Shown here: positions 24,757-37,781 of the stretch, piece after piece
Layout of the letters: every line of letters begins with the position of its first letter
Numbering within the stretch: position 1 is the stretch's first letter
Assembly (NCBI GenBank): GCA_015499995.1
Contig: JADNRV010000215.1
Coordinates: forward strand, 16,781 to 80,780
Direction of reading: 5' to 3'
DNA from: Flammula alnicola
Lineage: Eukaryota; Basidiomycota; Agaricomycetes; Agaricales; Strophariaceae
Length of the DNA: 64,000 bases
The notes under the pieces: model-generated
Told to the model about the DNA's origin: nothing
Databases searched by the model: none
What the model saw: the letters and a program-made list of their open reading frames with translations, nothing else
Made by a program: the position numbers and the translations under genes

Positions 24757-27700
24757 ATGTTTGACTTACCTCCACTAGACGGCTCGCTGGGCATCTTGGA
24801 AGTTATCGAACACAATGGCATCAACAACTCTAAGCATTTGCTATTCCGATACGAGGATCCAGATGGCGGTATTCGTACCATATCTTGGGGAGACGCTACC
24901 GAAGCCTTCGATATTGCCACTGGTTTCGTTCTAGAGCATGTAACTTCTGTAAAGGCCAGGGCGGACATGCGCGCCCCGCCTGTTGTGGGGATACTTGCGA
25001 ATCTAGGTATGTGAAATCGATTTCATGTCGTATATTCCTCTAAGATGTGGGTGCTTCCAGACTCTATCACTTACTACAGCTTAACCATTGGCATCATGAG
25101 GGCGGGGTTTACACCTTTCCTGATATCAACGAGGAACTCTGCAGACGGCGTGGCACATCTTTTAGCTGCCACCGACTGCGGTGTCCTTTTCACTACCGAT
25201 GATACCGCTACACATCAATTAACCACCACCTCATGTAACCTTTTCCGGGAGGCAAATCCAAATAAAGAGTCGATCTCTGTGGTCATGACACCAACATTTG
25301 ACCAGTTATATCGTCCAAAAGAGCGGGAGGACGGTCACATGCGGGCTTTCCAAAAGCGAAAGATCGTTGATCAGAGGACCGCCCCTTGCGTTATCTTACA
25401 TTCCTCTGGGACGGTTTCTTTCCCAAACCCAATCATACTCACGTACCGTATGGTTTTTGAACATGGTATTATCCCTCGTGAGTTCTTTCTTGAATCGTCA
25501 TGTCAGCTACACGACCTTTGAATTCACTTCATTTTTAGGACAACAAGGAGATTTTCGCGGCTATGTCCTTTCTGCTCATGCAATTCCGCTGTATCGTGAG
25601 TACCTGGCACTACATACTTCCTCTAACGGTTACTCAGGTTTTGTTATCGGCTTAGATATGATGGGATTTATTTTAATTCCTTGGACGGCAATGCTCGGGG
25701 TCACTATATCCGTGTTTCATCCGAGCAGACCGGCCGTTATCCCTGCTCCGGAGCTGGTTTTGCGAGGTGCTGTAGCAACATCGTCTTCACATATCTTTTG
25801 CGCTTCATCTTTTTTGGAGGTAGGTTATCCACATACACTGGCCAAGAGTTGCCTGACTCTGTTTGAAGAGCTGGGCCTATCCGTCAAATCTTGAGGCGTT
25901 GAAAACATTTCAAGGGATTGTAAGTCACGATTTTTGGGCAATGTCATATACCTCTTTTTATTTACTCTCTCTGTTCAGATATACGGTGGAGGACCACTAC
26001 AGATAAATGTTGGGGATTACCCCGTTAAGGAGGGGGTAAAGCTCACACCAATGTTCGGCTTGTAAGCCATTTCTAGTTCTCCCAATCACCTTTTTGACCG
26101 CGATGTTCAACCCGATTACCGCAGAACTGAAACTGGACCTATTACCACATTCTTCCCGAGTACGTTCCCGTTTTCGTGGTCTTATTTTTTGCTGTCACTT
26201 AGTTAGTGGTTGCAGAGCATATCGAGACTGAAGGATGGATTTGGTTTGAGGTAAGATTCACTCCTTAGACGACGTTTCCCTCTCTCAGAAATGACATATG
26301 TCTACAGCTTAATTCGCACTTAGACTTTGGATTTATTAGCGAGGAAAGTGAGGACGGGGTCTTCCGAATCGCCGTCAAGGTGCGTACATGCGAGATGTCT
26401 TTTGATCATTTTCGCATTCAGATGGGGCGAACATTAGGAAAGCAGCGTCAAAACGCCTGCTGTTCTCAACACTGTGGTCGACGGGGTGCAGGCGTTCGAC
26501 ACCAAGGATCTGGTGATTCGGCATCCCACAAACCCTAATCTGTGGAAGTTGTACGGACGAGCAGGTTAGGACTTTTTTCTCGCTGTTGATCGGTATGATG
26601 CTAACTCGATTTCTGGAGACGAGCAAATCATGCATAGCACTGGGGTAAGTTACTGTCATATTCACAGCGCATACTTTAGTAGTGACAACAATATCCTTCA
26701 ATTGTCAGGAAAAGGTAATGCAAGCGCTCATTATCATGATTGGAATTATATCTCATGGGACGAAATTGTTGATGAAGACGAACCCACTTCCTATTGGTAA
26801 GTACAGGATGAACTTACATTGCGAACTCCCTTTAAATACTCATTTATACATTTATAGAGAACATGATTGTAAAGTCACCCTACATCTCTGCTGCAGTCAT
26901 GTTCGGACGCGCAAGGTTTCACCCGGGAGTGTTGATACTTCCACCTTCCGACTACATATTGGATCGTTCGGATAGAAATCACCTGGATGACTATCTAAGT
27001 CTAATTTGGTGAGTGACTTACGCCTGGAAACATCCCTTTTCCGGATACGTTCTAAACAAGGACCCATCTCAGGGAGACGGTGGCAGAGGCCAATCGACAC
27101 TCCCCTCAACATTCAAGGATATTTAGAGACGTAAGTGTCTTTTCATCACCTTTCTCCGATAAACCAAATTCACACACCTGCAACCCCAGATGATCCTCAT
27201 TGCACACCCCGACAAACCATTCGAGTACACTAGCAAAGGAACAATACGAAGGCAGATAACGCTAGCGAAATACGGGGAGGACATCAAGCGTCTATACGAG
27301 TCTGATTCCGAATCCGGATCCGACTCGTCATACACTTCGACCTTTAGTAGTGCAACAAATGCGTCGGACGTCTCAAACCCTGGCATACGGGACTTCGGGG
27401 AGATCGCTACTTTCGTACGCGCGGCCATTATCAATATTCTTGGGCAAATCAACGACGAGGATAATATTTTCCAAGCCGGGGCTGATAGGTACAATTATCT
27501 CTGTGGGTAATCAAAGCATTCCACGTTACTGACATTCTTTTCGATGACCTTCAAGCCTTTGTGCGCTTTCCATTCGTAACTCCATCATCCGCAGTCTGCG
27601 CCAGTCGGGTCTTATGCGTCAAGCTTCGATACAGGGGATTCCACGCGATATAATCTACATTTTTCCGTCAATCTCGCTGCTCTCCGCATTCCTGTATGGT

Positions 27701-28891
27701 GCTATCATCGTCGATAACCTTAGAAGCAAGAATCAGACCGCGTCTGGAGCTGAGAATGGTAATGAGGTAGAGACTATTCAAGGTGACGATGGAACAAGTG
27801 GGGCCGATACGAAGGATATAAAGTGGCAATCGATCCTAGAATCCAAAGAAACTGTGGTAGAAATTGCCCCGGGGAACGGAGAACCTCCTTTGATGCTCAT
27901 TCATGGTGCGTCTACACAATCTTATCTCTCTGCTTGCGAGACGCACATTCAGTGTACTCTTCTGTGCGCGCGACTGCTAACGACTCTGATTTGACTTACC
28001 AGGTGGCCCTGGGACGCTGGAGACATTCCCGATGTTCATGGAATGTACGTCTGCTGTGTGGGGTATCCAAATTACGGACGATGCGCCTCAGGACTCCGTT
28101 GAAGAACTCGCGGTGTTTTACTACCTAAAGATCAAGGTCAGTTCGAATTTGAATATCCACTTGAAAGGTTCTCGAGTCTAAATTAACCCCTCATGTACGG
28201 TACGTCACAACAGGAGAAACAACCCCACGGCCCATACCGCCTCGCATCCTACAGTGGCTCCTGCGTCCTTCTGCTCGAGCTTGTTATGCTCGCCGAACGC
28301 CATGGTGACACCGTCATTCAATTCGCCATGCTAGACCACTTTCCCACGCTCTTCTTCCCCAATTCTGACCCCGCCAAAGTCGATATCACCAATCCCGAGT
28401 GGTGGCAAGCGTACTTCCAGGAGTCAGTTCAAGGGATCATATACCTGCTCGCTCGAACAGGGGGTGTTCTAGGGAGGCAGGCGGCCCTGCGGCACAGGGA
28501 GATGGAAGATGCACTAAATGGACTGCCGGGTACACCATCATCGCGGAAAGTATCAGAAAGGGCAGGGAAGCAGATGCGGATGTCAGTGCAGTATATGTTC
28601 AGGGACGAGTTTTTGGTCGATGGTGGCTCAGAGACCGAACGGAAGAGGTGGTCCCTTGAATTGTTCCGCAATTTCGTGAGTCGGATCAAGGCAAGGCTGA
28701 CGCTATATATCGCCACCGAAGGGATACGGGAGATATTTCCCGCTGAGATTAGGAGACAGTTGGACGAAGATCTAGGTGCCAGGGCGCTCTTCCCTGATGT
28801 GGATATCGTGTATATCGATGGCGGTCATTTAGACTTCTTGGAACAGAAGGCGTTTCTGAGGAGTATGGAGGGAAATTATTACGTTGGCTGA
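24757..28891 (+). CDS. NRPS-like synthetase, A-T-TE (adenylation, thiolation, thioesterase)
   Basis: ATG at 24757 (MFDLPPLDGSLGILEVIEHN). Exons include 24757-25006, 25061-25477, 25539-25595 and 25637 onward, with many more short introns. The A domain shows HSSGTVSFPNPI (core A3), SWAYPSNLEALKTFQGI leading to YGGGPLQINVGDYPV, TETGPIT (A5), LYGRADEQIMHSTGEKTNP (A8, joined over an intron) and PFEYTSKGTIRRQ (A10). The T domain has FQAGADSLCALSIRN, where the Ser for the phosphopantetheine arm is created by the splice of GAT AG to C. The TE has IHGGPGTLETFPMF, ASYSGSCVLLLELV (nucleophile elbow, first Gly replaced by Ser) and GGHLDFLE with the His. A-T-TE enzymes in mushrooms include quinone synthetases that dimerise aromatic 2-oxo acids; whether this one does is unknown. 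No gene beside it suggests a classic cluster. Confidence 0.85.
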
Positions 28892-29099
28892 TTGTAGAAT
28901 GTTTCTCGAAAGCTGCTTAGACGTGGATACTACTGTTAACTTTCTATCACTCTGAAGGGGCTGAGCGTCGAACGTTAAATGTTGAGCTAGTATGGGGCGG
29001 TGACAAGGAGTCCACTAAAACTATCTGAATGACCCCGTATCGCTTCAGCAAATTATCATGATAACGTCCAACTTGTGATCATAGTGGTGGAAGTTAGGC

Positions 29100-29728
29100 T
29101 CAAAGGTTGAGGTTGATTGGGTTGCAGCCGAGAGCGATAACGCCATTCTGTAATCAAAAACACGACAGGAGGTCAAGAGAACAAAGGTCAGCGGCCGTCT
29201 TGGTACGTGGTAGAGATTGCGTGCTAAAAAAAACTCACGAAATTGTTATTGCTGCAGCACACAGGTTGCTGAGAGCTGTTAAAAAGATCGTGATGAGCTT
29301 CGTCCTTCCTCAATCGACTGTGGAGTTTTGTACTTACCAAGAGTTTCCACCGATGCCCAAGATGTCGAGCGGGCTGCAGGTCACTACGTCCATCCATATT
29401 CAATCAGATACAGACCTAACGAATACGATGATAAAACCATGCTTACAGCCAATGAGCCCCGTGATCGAACCAAGGTCGAGCCCGAGGAGGCCTGCCAAAG
29501 ACGCGAGGGTCGTCGTACTAGCCTGTCAATGGGATGAACTGGTCAGCAGAGCCATATTTACATACGCCGGCACCATGTTCGAAGAAACGAGGTGGGTTCC
29601 GGTCTCACCGTTTGAACGGAGGTGCAGCACTGGATCGAACCGGTGCTGCAGTCGCCATTGCGAGGGACAAGGTGTGTGGCAGCAGCAAGGAATGGGAGGG
29701 CGAAAGTAAAAAGGGCGGCGCAACGCAT
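29100..29728 (-). CDS. Class I hydrophobin
   Basis: Five exons (29609-29728, 29447-29522, 29338-29383, 29239-29275 and 29100-29147) splice to 108 residues in frame. The start MRCAALFTFALPFLAAATHL is a signal peptide. The mature part has eight cysteines in the hydrophobin order: GDC, IQCC, GLTC, GNSC, QPVCC and LGC, ending NPINLNL. The stretch between the second and third groups (ASTTTLASLAGLLGLDLGSI) is the hydrophobic loop. Hydrophobins are secreted and coat aerial hyphae and fruiting bodies with an amphipathic film. The gene lies on the strand opposite to the synthetase, with converging 3' ends 208 bp apart. It is intact and single-copy in the window, though it sits inside an accessory region between inverted arms. 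Confidence 0.9.
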
Positions 29729-29802
29729 TTCTTCGAAGGTGATGCTGAGTGGTGGCAGTAGTAGAACGTTAGTACTTGTCCGACTGTCAAAACTTGGGTG
29801 AC

Positions 29803-29813
29803 TTTTTATACCG
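29803..29813 (-). promoter_or_regulatory. TATA box of the hydrophobin gene
   Basis: The minus strand reads GGTATAAAAAG about 75-85 bp before the hydrophobin ATG, a fitting distance for a highly expressed basidiomycete gene. Confidence 0.6.
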
Positions 29814-29829
29814 CAAGCACGCTGTGTTT

Positions 29830-31424
29830 CTGCCAATGAGACTTCGCTTAGGATTTGTTATTGGTGAACGTGCCAAGAAATTTACCTCGACGTGGTTCTG
29901 TTGACATCCACGAACCCCTCTTTCAACTCCGAGAAATGTAAAGAGAATAACGCAGTATTCGGTACCCTCGACATCAAGACGGATTATTCCTTGGAACTAA
30001 CGTGCCTACTTGCGCGTGTTTTCTGTATTTGTTCAGAGCCCTGGATTTCGCCAAGACGAGCTCCAGACGAACTCCGAATTCAGACCTGCATCAGGTGGGT
30101 CAAACAGGATTCATCCAAAAGACAGCACCGTAACACCGATGAGTCAGAATGACATTCGCGACGACGGATATGACAGGGCATTAAAAGTGCAAAGAAGTTG
30201 AGAGACGAACGATTCACATGGAGCAGGTCCACACGCGAAGCAAGTGAACGAAACATGATTCATTTAATTTCTTCCCACATGAATCCACCGAATTTCATTA
30301 TGTGGGCGTACCTAGGGAAAATAAGTTAATTGCGTTATACCAGGCTTAAATTGCACTGCACCTAGGGACTCACGTCCAGCGCAAAATGATTCCAGTCGTA
30401 GACGATCCTAAAGCACCACCTCTTCTCCGATCTCCTTACAGAAGCAAACCCAACCGCTTGATAGGATGCAAGTTTGACACATAGGCATGAGACCAGTGGT
30501 GTTCTAGCACCTGAGAAGCGAAAGGGCCTGAGAGCAGTTAACTACGATATACAGATGAAGGTACCCGATATAGGACGGAGTTACCTCAGAGTGTGGATGT
30601 CCTCAAAATTTCCACCTTATCATCGCTCGCTCCTCGACAAGATTCGGCATCGAGTCGTGGCGCACGAGTGGGCTCAGGAAAAGATGGCCCGATGGCATAC
30701 GGTGAGAGGAGGATAATATGGGTCTCAACGGCAGAGATATCATCTGAGTCGCTCCTGCAATTCCTGCTCCAGGGTGGAGAATCCCTTGGTGACGCAAAAT
30801 CGCAAATCGCGATGCTGGGTGAGTATCTGAGTCATGACGATGAATGTTCAAACTCAAACTCAAGGTAGAAACGCACACACAAAAGTCGAAAGATCGGCAA
30901 GATTCGCCGCTCCGCCACCCCTGGGCGACATGATGGTAGATAGAGAGAGAGAATTTGACTGCCAATAGATTTTGTAAATGCCGACTCATTGCTATGAAAA
31001 AATGGAATACGGGTACTTACCTGGTAGAGAAAACGTCTCGTACTCCCCTCATCGGCGGTGAGATTGGGTGCTGCCCAGCAAGTCATGTACAGTCATCGAT
31101 CTAATCGAGTACAGGTTCTCTATACATCCAGATTCCACGCCAGGATGGGGCCGAAAGTTGAAGAGAAATTAAACACGCCGTCGACAGAAGCACGGGGTCG
31201 AAACAAATATGTGTATGGCCAGCGAAGGGACAATTCGGTGACGGTTGAGAATCACCTTCCTCCTTGCAGAAGTGGGACGGGCAACTCCAGAGTTCGACTT
31301 GTTGGAAATAGGAGACGTGGCGAAAGAGAGCTTGAGATGCTCTGTGTAACAGAGAATTGAGAATCAAGAGAGAATCAAGGACGAGTTGAAAATTTTTGAG
31401 AATGAGTTCAAGTTGAGGTTGAAC
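29830..31424. other. Unresolved region right of the hydrophobin
   Basis: Short minus-strand pieces such as YDWNHFALD (near 30390) and IPTLEQELQERLR-like (near 30760) could be exons, but I cannot join them into a frame or assign a family. Nothing on the plus strand is convincing. Confidence 0.3.
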
Positions 31425-33735
31425 CGAAGGGGAATACACGGGTGACGTAAGCAAGGCCAACCAGTTTTCGCTCTCCGCCTGGACCATTCCGCTCAAGCGT
31501 CTTTTTTCAATTGCCAGCACTGGCAGCGAGCACCCAATTCTTGTTACTTACACGTAACTACTAGTTGCTTCGCGATGCCCAATATCCTCAACCTCGCTCC
31601 TGAAACCTTTCTCGAGATCTTCGAGAATCTACGCTTGACCTATCTCTTCGCCTGCAAGACCTGCCGTACCTTTCTACGGATTATCTCTGAATCCCTTACT
31701 CAGTTGTCTATGCTGAGACAGAGAGAATCGGCGTGGGGAACGTTGAGTTGCATGTCTGTCATTGACAACATCAGGATTCCGTAAGGAGCGCCCGACTGGA
31801 TTGATCTACTCTCTGCTATCAGTGTTTCTCCTGGAGTCTGTGCGTTTCGGAGATTTTTTCCCCGGATTCTATCGTTTAGGTTACCGTCAAGCCTCGAAGA
31901 TCTCTCTAATCAATGGAGAAACCTTGATAACCCTATACAATCTCGGGCGATTGCACAGGCGCCAGCCATCCAAGAGCATGACCTTTTGGCTTGGGTGGAA
32001 TTGGAGGAGATATCATCCAGTAAGAGCATATTCACCCAATTTTCCCTTTTACAATACTCCGACAATACACTCCATAGCGATGCTTCAACCCCGCTCATCC
32101 CTCTTGAACGTATACATTCCTGGGAGGACCAACCATCAACGTTCATGGACATTTGTGGAGAGAATCTCGTAATTCTCATGTTTTTCGACTCTGTTCACTG
32201 GATGGAGTGCACGTTTAACAGGAAGGATGTTGTGTTGTACGTCTGTGACTGGAAAACTGGACGTAGGAAAATGATATGGCTGTCCTTCTTAATAGAATGA
32301 TCACAATGCATCTCTTTTCATTGAAACATAGACCGACCCAATTTACTGGAGAAATATCGACCTTCATTTACTCGTAGGTTTTGTCTTCCTCCGCGAGGAC
32401 ATTATGATGACATTTAACTCCCCCTCCCAGCGCGGCCATCATCTTCCTGCACTTCATCAGCAACGACAACCATAGACGCAAGAGTTTCATCTTGATTGTT
32501 CGCAGAAGTTTTTGCTAAACTTGTTGCCCTTCTATTTGCTCCCCGCTTCTACGATCATCTAGGACTTTTGAGGACCGCCTATTACCCGGTGGTTCAACAT
32601 TGGCTCGTTCACCCGCCCTCTCCGCCCCATAACATTCGGTCAACACTTCATCACTCCGTCTCGACGGACTCGATAATCGACCCTGCTGAATAACCCTTCT
32701 GTCGGGATGCATTGACACGACCACAGATATGAGTATGTTCTTACTAGGGAGTCTCTTTTTATACAAGTCAATATGTACATGTGTAAGAGAGAGAATCAAG
32801 ACGAATGAGTTTCTTGTGCGGATGTGCCTGACCCTGATCGACGTAAAGTACTGCCAAATAGGCACAGCCTCATGCCTTGCGTTCAACCAATTCAACGCTT
32901 CTGGCTTCTTGTCACAGAATCCCCTTTCCCCTCCCTTACTTGAGCAACTTGAACTAGTGTTTCGACGGTGTCAGCGTGACTTGATGCAACTTACTCCTCC
33001 AATCTAGAATTCAATGTTGTCACTGTCCAACGCCGTGGTTAATGGGGGGACATTCACTCAGCACAACTACCCCAGTAGCATGAATATCAACAGCGCTAAA
33101 GGTGCGACACGATGTTTCGCAAAGGATATGATCTCACTAGTCAATGGAAACTATTAGGAGGGTTTGAGCGCCTTCAAGAAGCGGTGGCCTCTTCGGCTTT
33201 CCACAACTCTGAGCAGCAGGTCGATCCCCCAAAATGTCATCCAAATACGCGACTCGCGGTTTTGCGGAAGGTCATGGACTGGATTCAGAACAGCAAGGAT
33301 CGAGACGCGTGGATCATGTGGCTAAATGGTGCCGCAGGAGCAGGAAAGTCAGCAATTGCTCGATCCATCGCTGAGATGTGCGAACGAGCGAAACTGGCGT
33401 TGGCCACCTTCTTTTTCTTCAGGACGGACCCGACGCGTAATACTGCCAAACCACTGGTGGCTACGCTCGCCTATCAAATCGCTATAAGCATTCCGCTCGC
33501 TCGCTCGATTATTGTAGAAGCTCTCGACCGCGATCCCCTTCTCTTTGGACGGTCATTCGAATGGCAGTTTAAAGCCTTGATCATTCAACCTCTCCAGCAG
33601 CTCAGGCGGCAGCCTGATAGTCCAGTCAACCTCACATCTCCATTCCTAATTATAATCGACGGTCTTGATGAGTGCGATGGCCGCGATTTGCAAACCAACA
33701 TCATTTACGCCATTTCAGACGCTCTACGGGATCCA
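31425..33735 (+). repeat. Right arm of the inverted duplication (F-box + NACHT)
   Basis: Inverted partner of 21435-23775. The inner borders are near 23775 and 31425, so about 7.6 kb containing the synthetase and the hydrophobin lie between the arms. Confidence 0.7.
31575..32300 (+). pseudogene. F-box protein relic, copy 2
   Basis: ATG at 31575 gives MPNILNLAPETFLEIFENLR and LTYLFACKTCRTF, again an F-box. The conserved YRIELEQAGM block present in copy 1 has been lost, replaced by a junction LRIISESLTQLSMLRQRES. A frameshift follows IDNIRIP. Later pieces (EHDLLAW, then EEISSSKSIFTQFSLLQYSD and SFLIE, with stop near 32300) are open in one long frame. The two F-box copies carry different lesions, so they decayed after duplication. 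Confidence 0.65.
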
Positions 33736-36304
33736 AATCTTCCCTTAGTATGCCTTATCGCCAGCCGTCCGGAGCAACAGCTCACTATGGCGTTCAATTC
33801 AAGCAAGGTGGCCAACATCGTTACGCGATTGCCCTTAGACAATACGTATCTTCCTGACAAAGACATTCGCCTCTTCCTCAACGACAAGTTCACCGAAATC
33901 AAAAATAGCCACCCGTTCAAGCATCTCATTGACTCATCTTGGCCAGCTGAAGACGTTGCTAAAAACATCGTCGAAAAATCCTCCGGCCAGTTCATATATG
34001 CATCAGTGGTGATAAATTTCGTGTCTTCGTCGCGTCACCACCCTGTTCAACGTCTGGAGGTCGTCCGAGGCATACGCCTCGCTCGCCTCGATACACCATT
34101 CGCGCAGCTTGACGCACTGTACATACATATCTTCTCATGTGTAGAGGATATTAACTCCACTATGCTAGTACTCAGCTGTGCGATTTTGGGGTTCTCCGCC
34201 GGCATTGCCTTCATCAAGCAATTTCTATCTTTGGGTGAGGGAGACGTAGAGATTGCATTGGCTGACTTGACATCGGTTGTTGAGGTCACCCATTCCGCCT
34301 CCGTCAAATTTCTTCATGCGTCCCTACCTGACTTTCTACTCGATCCTGCTCGATTGCAAAAGTATTATATTGACCCTCTACATAGGCATGCTGATTTCGC
34401 TCACCGCTGGTTTGAACATTTCAAAGCTTCCACACGTACGACCCAATCTCATATTTCTATCTATTTCGTTTACTAATTCAAGCTACGTGCCTTTCACTGA
34501 ACAGCGATAGATAAATATTTGGTCCCTAGTTCATCATACACGCGAGAAATGATCAAGCATTTAGAAGTTGCCGTCCCCACCAATGAACTCCAACAAGATA
34601 TCTTGGAATTTTTGCCTCGTCCTGACTACCTTTTATACCCCGACACGATCGAACATATGTCAAAACTTCTCTCTTCCATCAAAGCACTGGTGAGGTCCAT
34701 CGATTGACCTGAAGTCTTTTTAATCTGACAAAGTTTAACAGGATTTTCAGGACGATCATAGAGCGTACAATCAGAAGCTCGAATTAATCACTCGGATGGC
34801 CAAAGACTGGTATCCGGATGACTACCGCTCTTTGGGTGAACATCACGGCATTTCTCAAATCCTTGTTAAACTCGAATTCGAGCAGCATGCCCGCAAGCAT
34901 CTCAAAGCCGAAGAATACGGGCAAGAGAAAATCAGCGTGCACGAGCGTGCGTGGCGTGCTTGGTGTGCTTAGCGTGGCACGCCAATGCACGCCAATGCAC
35001 GCCACACACGCTAGTACACAGAACATGGTACTTTAAAAAATAAACATACTATGAGAAATATTACCTGTACCTACAACAATGCGAGCAGATTCTATCCTCT
35101 ACTCACTCTCTTCTCATTTCGCCGAGGGATTGTCAGTCATTTCCACGGAAATGCTCCTGGTGAGACATGTTCCCACGGCACCTGGAACACAAAACCTCGC
35201 GCAAAACCGGCAACATGTGCCCTCCCTCTTCAAAATTAGGTAGAATGAATTTGATTGGTAGTACATTAAACATAAAAATTATTTATAAGTACTCTGAATT
35301 GTTGTGGCAGCTGATATACCCATTGACACTATCTGACCTGTCCGACATCTGTGTACTTGCATACTTGCACAGTGCGTGCACCTGCGTGCTACGCAGAAAA
35401 ACCAGTGCTCCATGATATACCAATGATGTACTCAAATAAAACTCGAGTACATCGTAGTGTACCTACAGTAACTGCAGTCCGCAACATCCTTGCCTTTGAA
35501 ATACATAATATGAATATATGCATCAGCACGCCAAAAGTGGCACGCGGATGCACGCAGGTGCACGCGTGTGAATTTTAACGATTTTTTGCGTGGCACGCTC
35601 ACGCACGCTCACACGTCATGACGCACGCCAACGCACGCTTGCACGCCAATTGGGCAAACTTATGCACGCTTGCACGCCAATTGGGAAAACTCACGCACGC
35701 TCGTTAGCACAGTTCGCACGCTCTTCAGGATATTCATAACACCCAGTGGTATGTGTTGGGAATGTACTTGGACATTTCATGCGGCTTGATTGACTCGAGC
35801 GCTTATTGAGCGCTTACCTCGCTGATTCAACTTGCACGGCCTAATTGTTACTTCCTTATTTAGTATTTCATAGCACTTAGAAGTTAGTAGTGTATTCTAG
35901 ATACTCTGTAAAAGGTATTTATACAGGCCTCTTAGAGACTAGCAATATATAAGTTTACTACCTACAATTTACCTGTTACATGTATACCTGCACTGTGTAC
36001 ATTTCTGCAATCTCTTGTGCAAAATATCAAACAAATTTATTATACTCTATTAAATGTGTACAACGTGACGAAAAGTAGCAACACGCTAAAAGAGGCGGTT
36101 GCACGCCAAATGGGCTGAGCGTGCTGAACATGGCATGCACCGCACGCCAAAAGGGCTGAGCGTGCTGAGCGTGGCACGCTCAGGCACGCTCGTGCACGCT
36201 CAAGGCACGCCAATTTTCTCTTGCCCGAAGAATACAAGCAAGGGTCGTTTCTTGCGCGGTTTACAAGGGGATTCAAGATGTTCCTACTTGGACGACAGAA
36301 ATAA
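33112..36304 (+). pseudogene. NACHT NTPase, copy 2, last exon interrupted by a 1.3-kb element
   Basis: The usable ATG is at 33112 (MFRKGYDLTSQWKLLGG). An upstream leader starting at about 33015 (MLSLSNAVVNGGTFTQHN) is cut off by a 1-bp deletion relative to the relic at 21.8 kb. The body has VASSAFHNSEQ, DPPKCHPNTR, Walker A NGAAGAGKSAIA (residues about 73-82), Walker B FLIIIDGLDECDG (about 178-190) and LIASRPEQQ. Introns follow near 34438-34540 and at 34690-34741. The last exon reads ALDFQDDHRAYNQKLELITR up to KAEEY at 34918, where the element begins. The present stop is at about 34972. The original tail (KQGSFLARFTRGFKMFLLGR, then QK and stop at 36304) lies beyond it. The NTPase core is intact, so a product with an altered tail is possible. 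Confidence 0.82.
34919..36226. mobile_element. TIR element A, 1308 bp, with GCGTGC/GCACGC arrays
   Basis: The ends are inverted repeats: GGGCAAGAGAAAATCAGCGT on the left and the complement of GGGCAAGAGAAAATTGGCGT on the right. A perfect 9-bp duplication GAAGAATAC flanks it (34910-34918 and 36227-36235). Arrays of GCGTGC, GAGCGTGC and their complements fill both ends and an inner block at 35520-35720. No transposase frame is visible, so it is non-autonomous. A 9-bp duplication would fit MULE-type elements, but the superfamily is not settled. Confidence 0.82.
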
Positions 36305-37781
36305 GGCCTTGTTGAGTCTGATCTCGTAGTAGTAGATTGGTATCAGTTTTGGCGATTGTGGTTACGGTAATCGGTAGTTCGAGTAGTAATGAAAGATAAT
36401 TTCGTTTACTTATCTACTATTTAGTTGCGTCTAATGTTCAGCTCGATTTTGGGGCATCCCGAGGATAATTATTTCAGTAGAATATCCATGTCGAATAAAT
36501 GGTCCTGTATCAATTGCCTATGAGAGCTCAACTCACGTTTCAAGACTCAGTCAGCCGACGAAGTATCTGCTCGAAACACCTCTCTGTGCCTTCCATACAG
36601 TATACTCCTCTTGTGCTCCTCCTTTGTCCAATTTGGCCTATTAATAATAATTCCCAATCTTGTATGTTCAAGAGCCAGTGATGCACAATCTGCGCTCAGT
36701 GTGCCCCGACGGCAAGAGTGAGAAAGCGACTGTCTATGATATCGAATATGATGACGGGAGGTCTTCTTGAATACAGTTGTCTTGATAGCATACGACATAC
36801 CTCACGGAGGGGAGTACGAAACTGAGGTGGGATCAAACATTGGACCATGTTAAAACATGAAGATAACACCAATTTTAATTCGTTCGGCCAAGGGGACAAG
36901 GAAAGTACGAATGATGCAATTAATAATGGTCCAGTGACGTTTGCAGAATACATGGGGGCAGGCAGGAACTATGGGAAAAAGGTCCGTAAATCCATTTGCT
37001 GCTCCTTCTGATCGACATCACAATCTGGACACGTACATGGGTGCCAACGTACTCGGGAGATATTGGACCAGAAAAATCTTGACGAAGAGGACTGCGAGGA
37101 AGCGACCAGCAGAGGGAGGGGGGAAAGCGGATGACAGCAATATCCGAGATCGCGTCGATCCTTGTACTGTATATCTGTAAGCAAGGGAAAAGTCAATGTA
37201 CCCGCATTCCCTTCTCAGACGCATATCGCCCATCCTTAAGCACGTTGAGTGATGTTGAATGTCGAGGGTGAAACTGACGTTACGCTGAGAAGCTGAGGGG
37301 ATGAGTCTGGATGGGGAGGATAGAAGGTTGGATAACTTACCTGGCGCTGTACAAGCGTCCGACACATAAATCAGGAGGGAAGCGGGGGACCAAGGGACTG
37401 TACACTGCGAAAACTCATTGTACCCGGGCATGTAGCTCGAGCTGTAAGTATAACGAAAAAAGCCAGACAAGTGGCGGGCCGGGCATTCTCCAAAACCGAA
37501 CGCGGTCACGTGTGTAAATGTGTGCCCACGCCACGCCTTGTCCGCCTTGTCCTTAATTATCCACCATCGATCCCATTCGCATTCGAACCAACACATTGTG
37601 AGGGCATTTTTCTGCTGCAGCATAACCTTGTTATTTATCTTCGGTGATTGCCTAGTCTTCGCATTTTTCAATTGCGCTTGAACCCGCTTGAACCCGCTTA
37701 GTGCCACTGCATTCTCGGGCCATTTCCTAGTGGCATCTTTACCCGTACCACAAATCCTTGAATGTGGCCACTTCCAGCAAC
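36305..37781. other. Intergenic, upstream of FunK1 copy 2
   Basis: About the last 80 bp match the upstream side of FunK1 copy 1. The remainder, including a 274-codon minus-strand frame at 37018-37842 that overlaps the FunK1 start, shows no family features. Confidence 0.4.

Noticed and set aside
35520..36226. CRISPR-like or satellite array of GCACGC units
   Set aside because: Spacing is irregular, both orientations are mixed, and the array lies inside a TIR element with a 9-bp target duplication.
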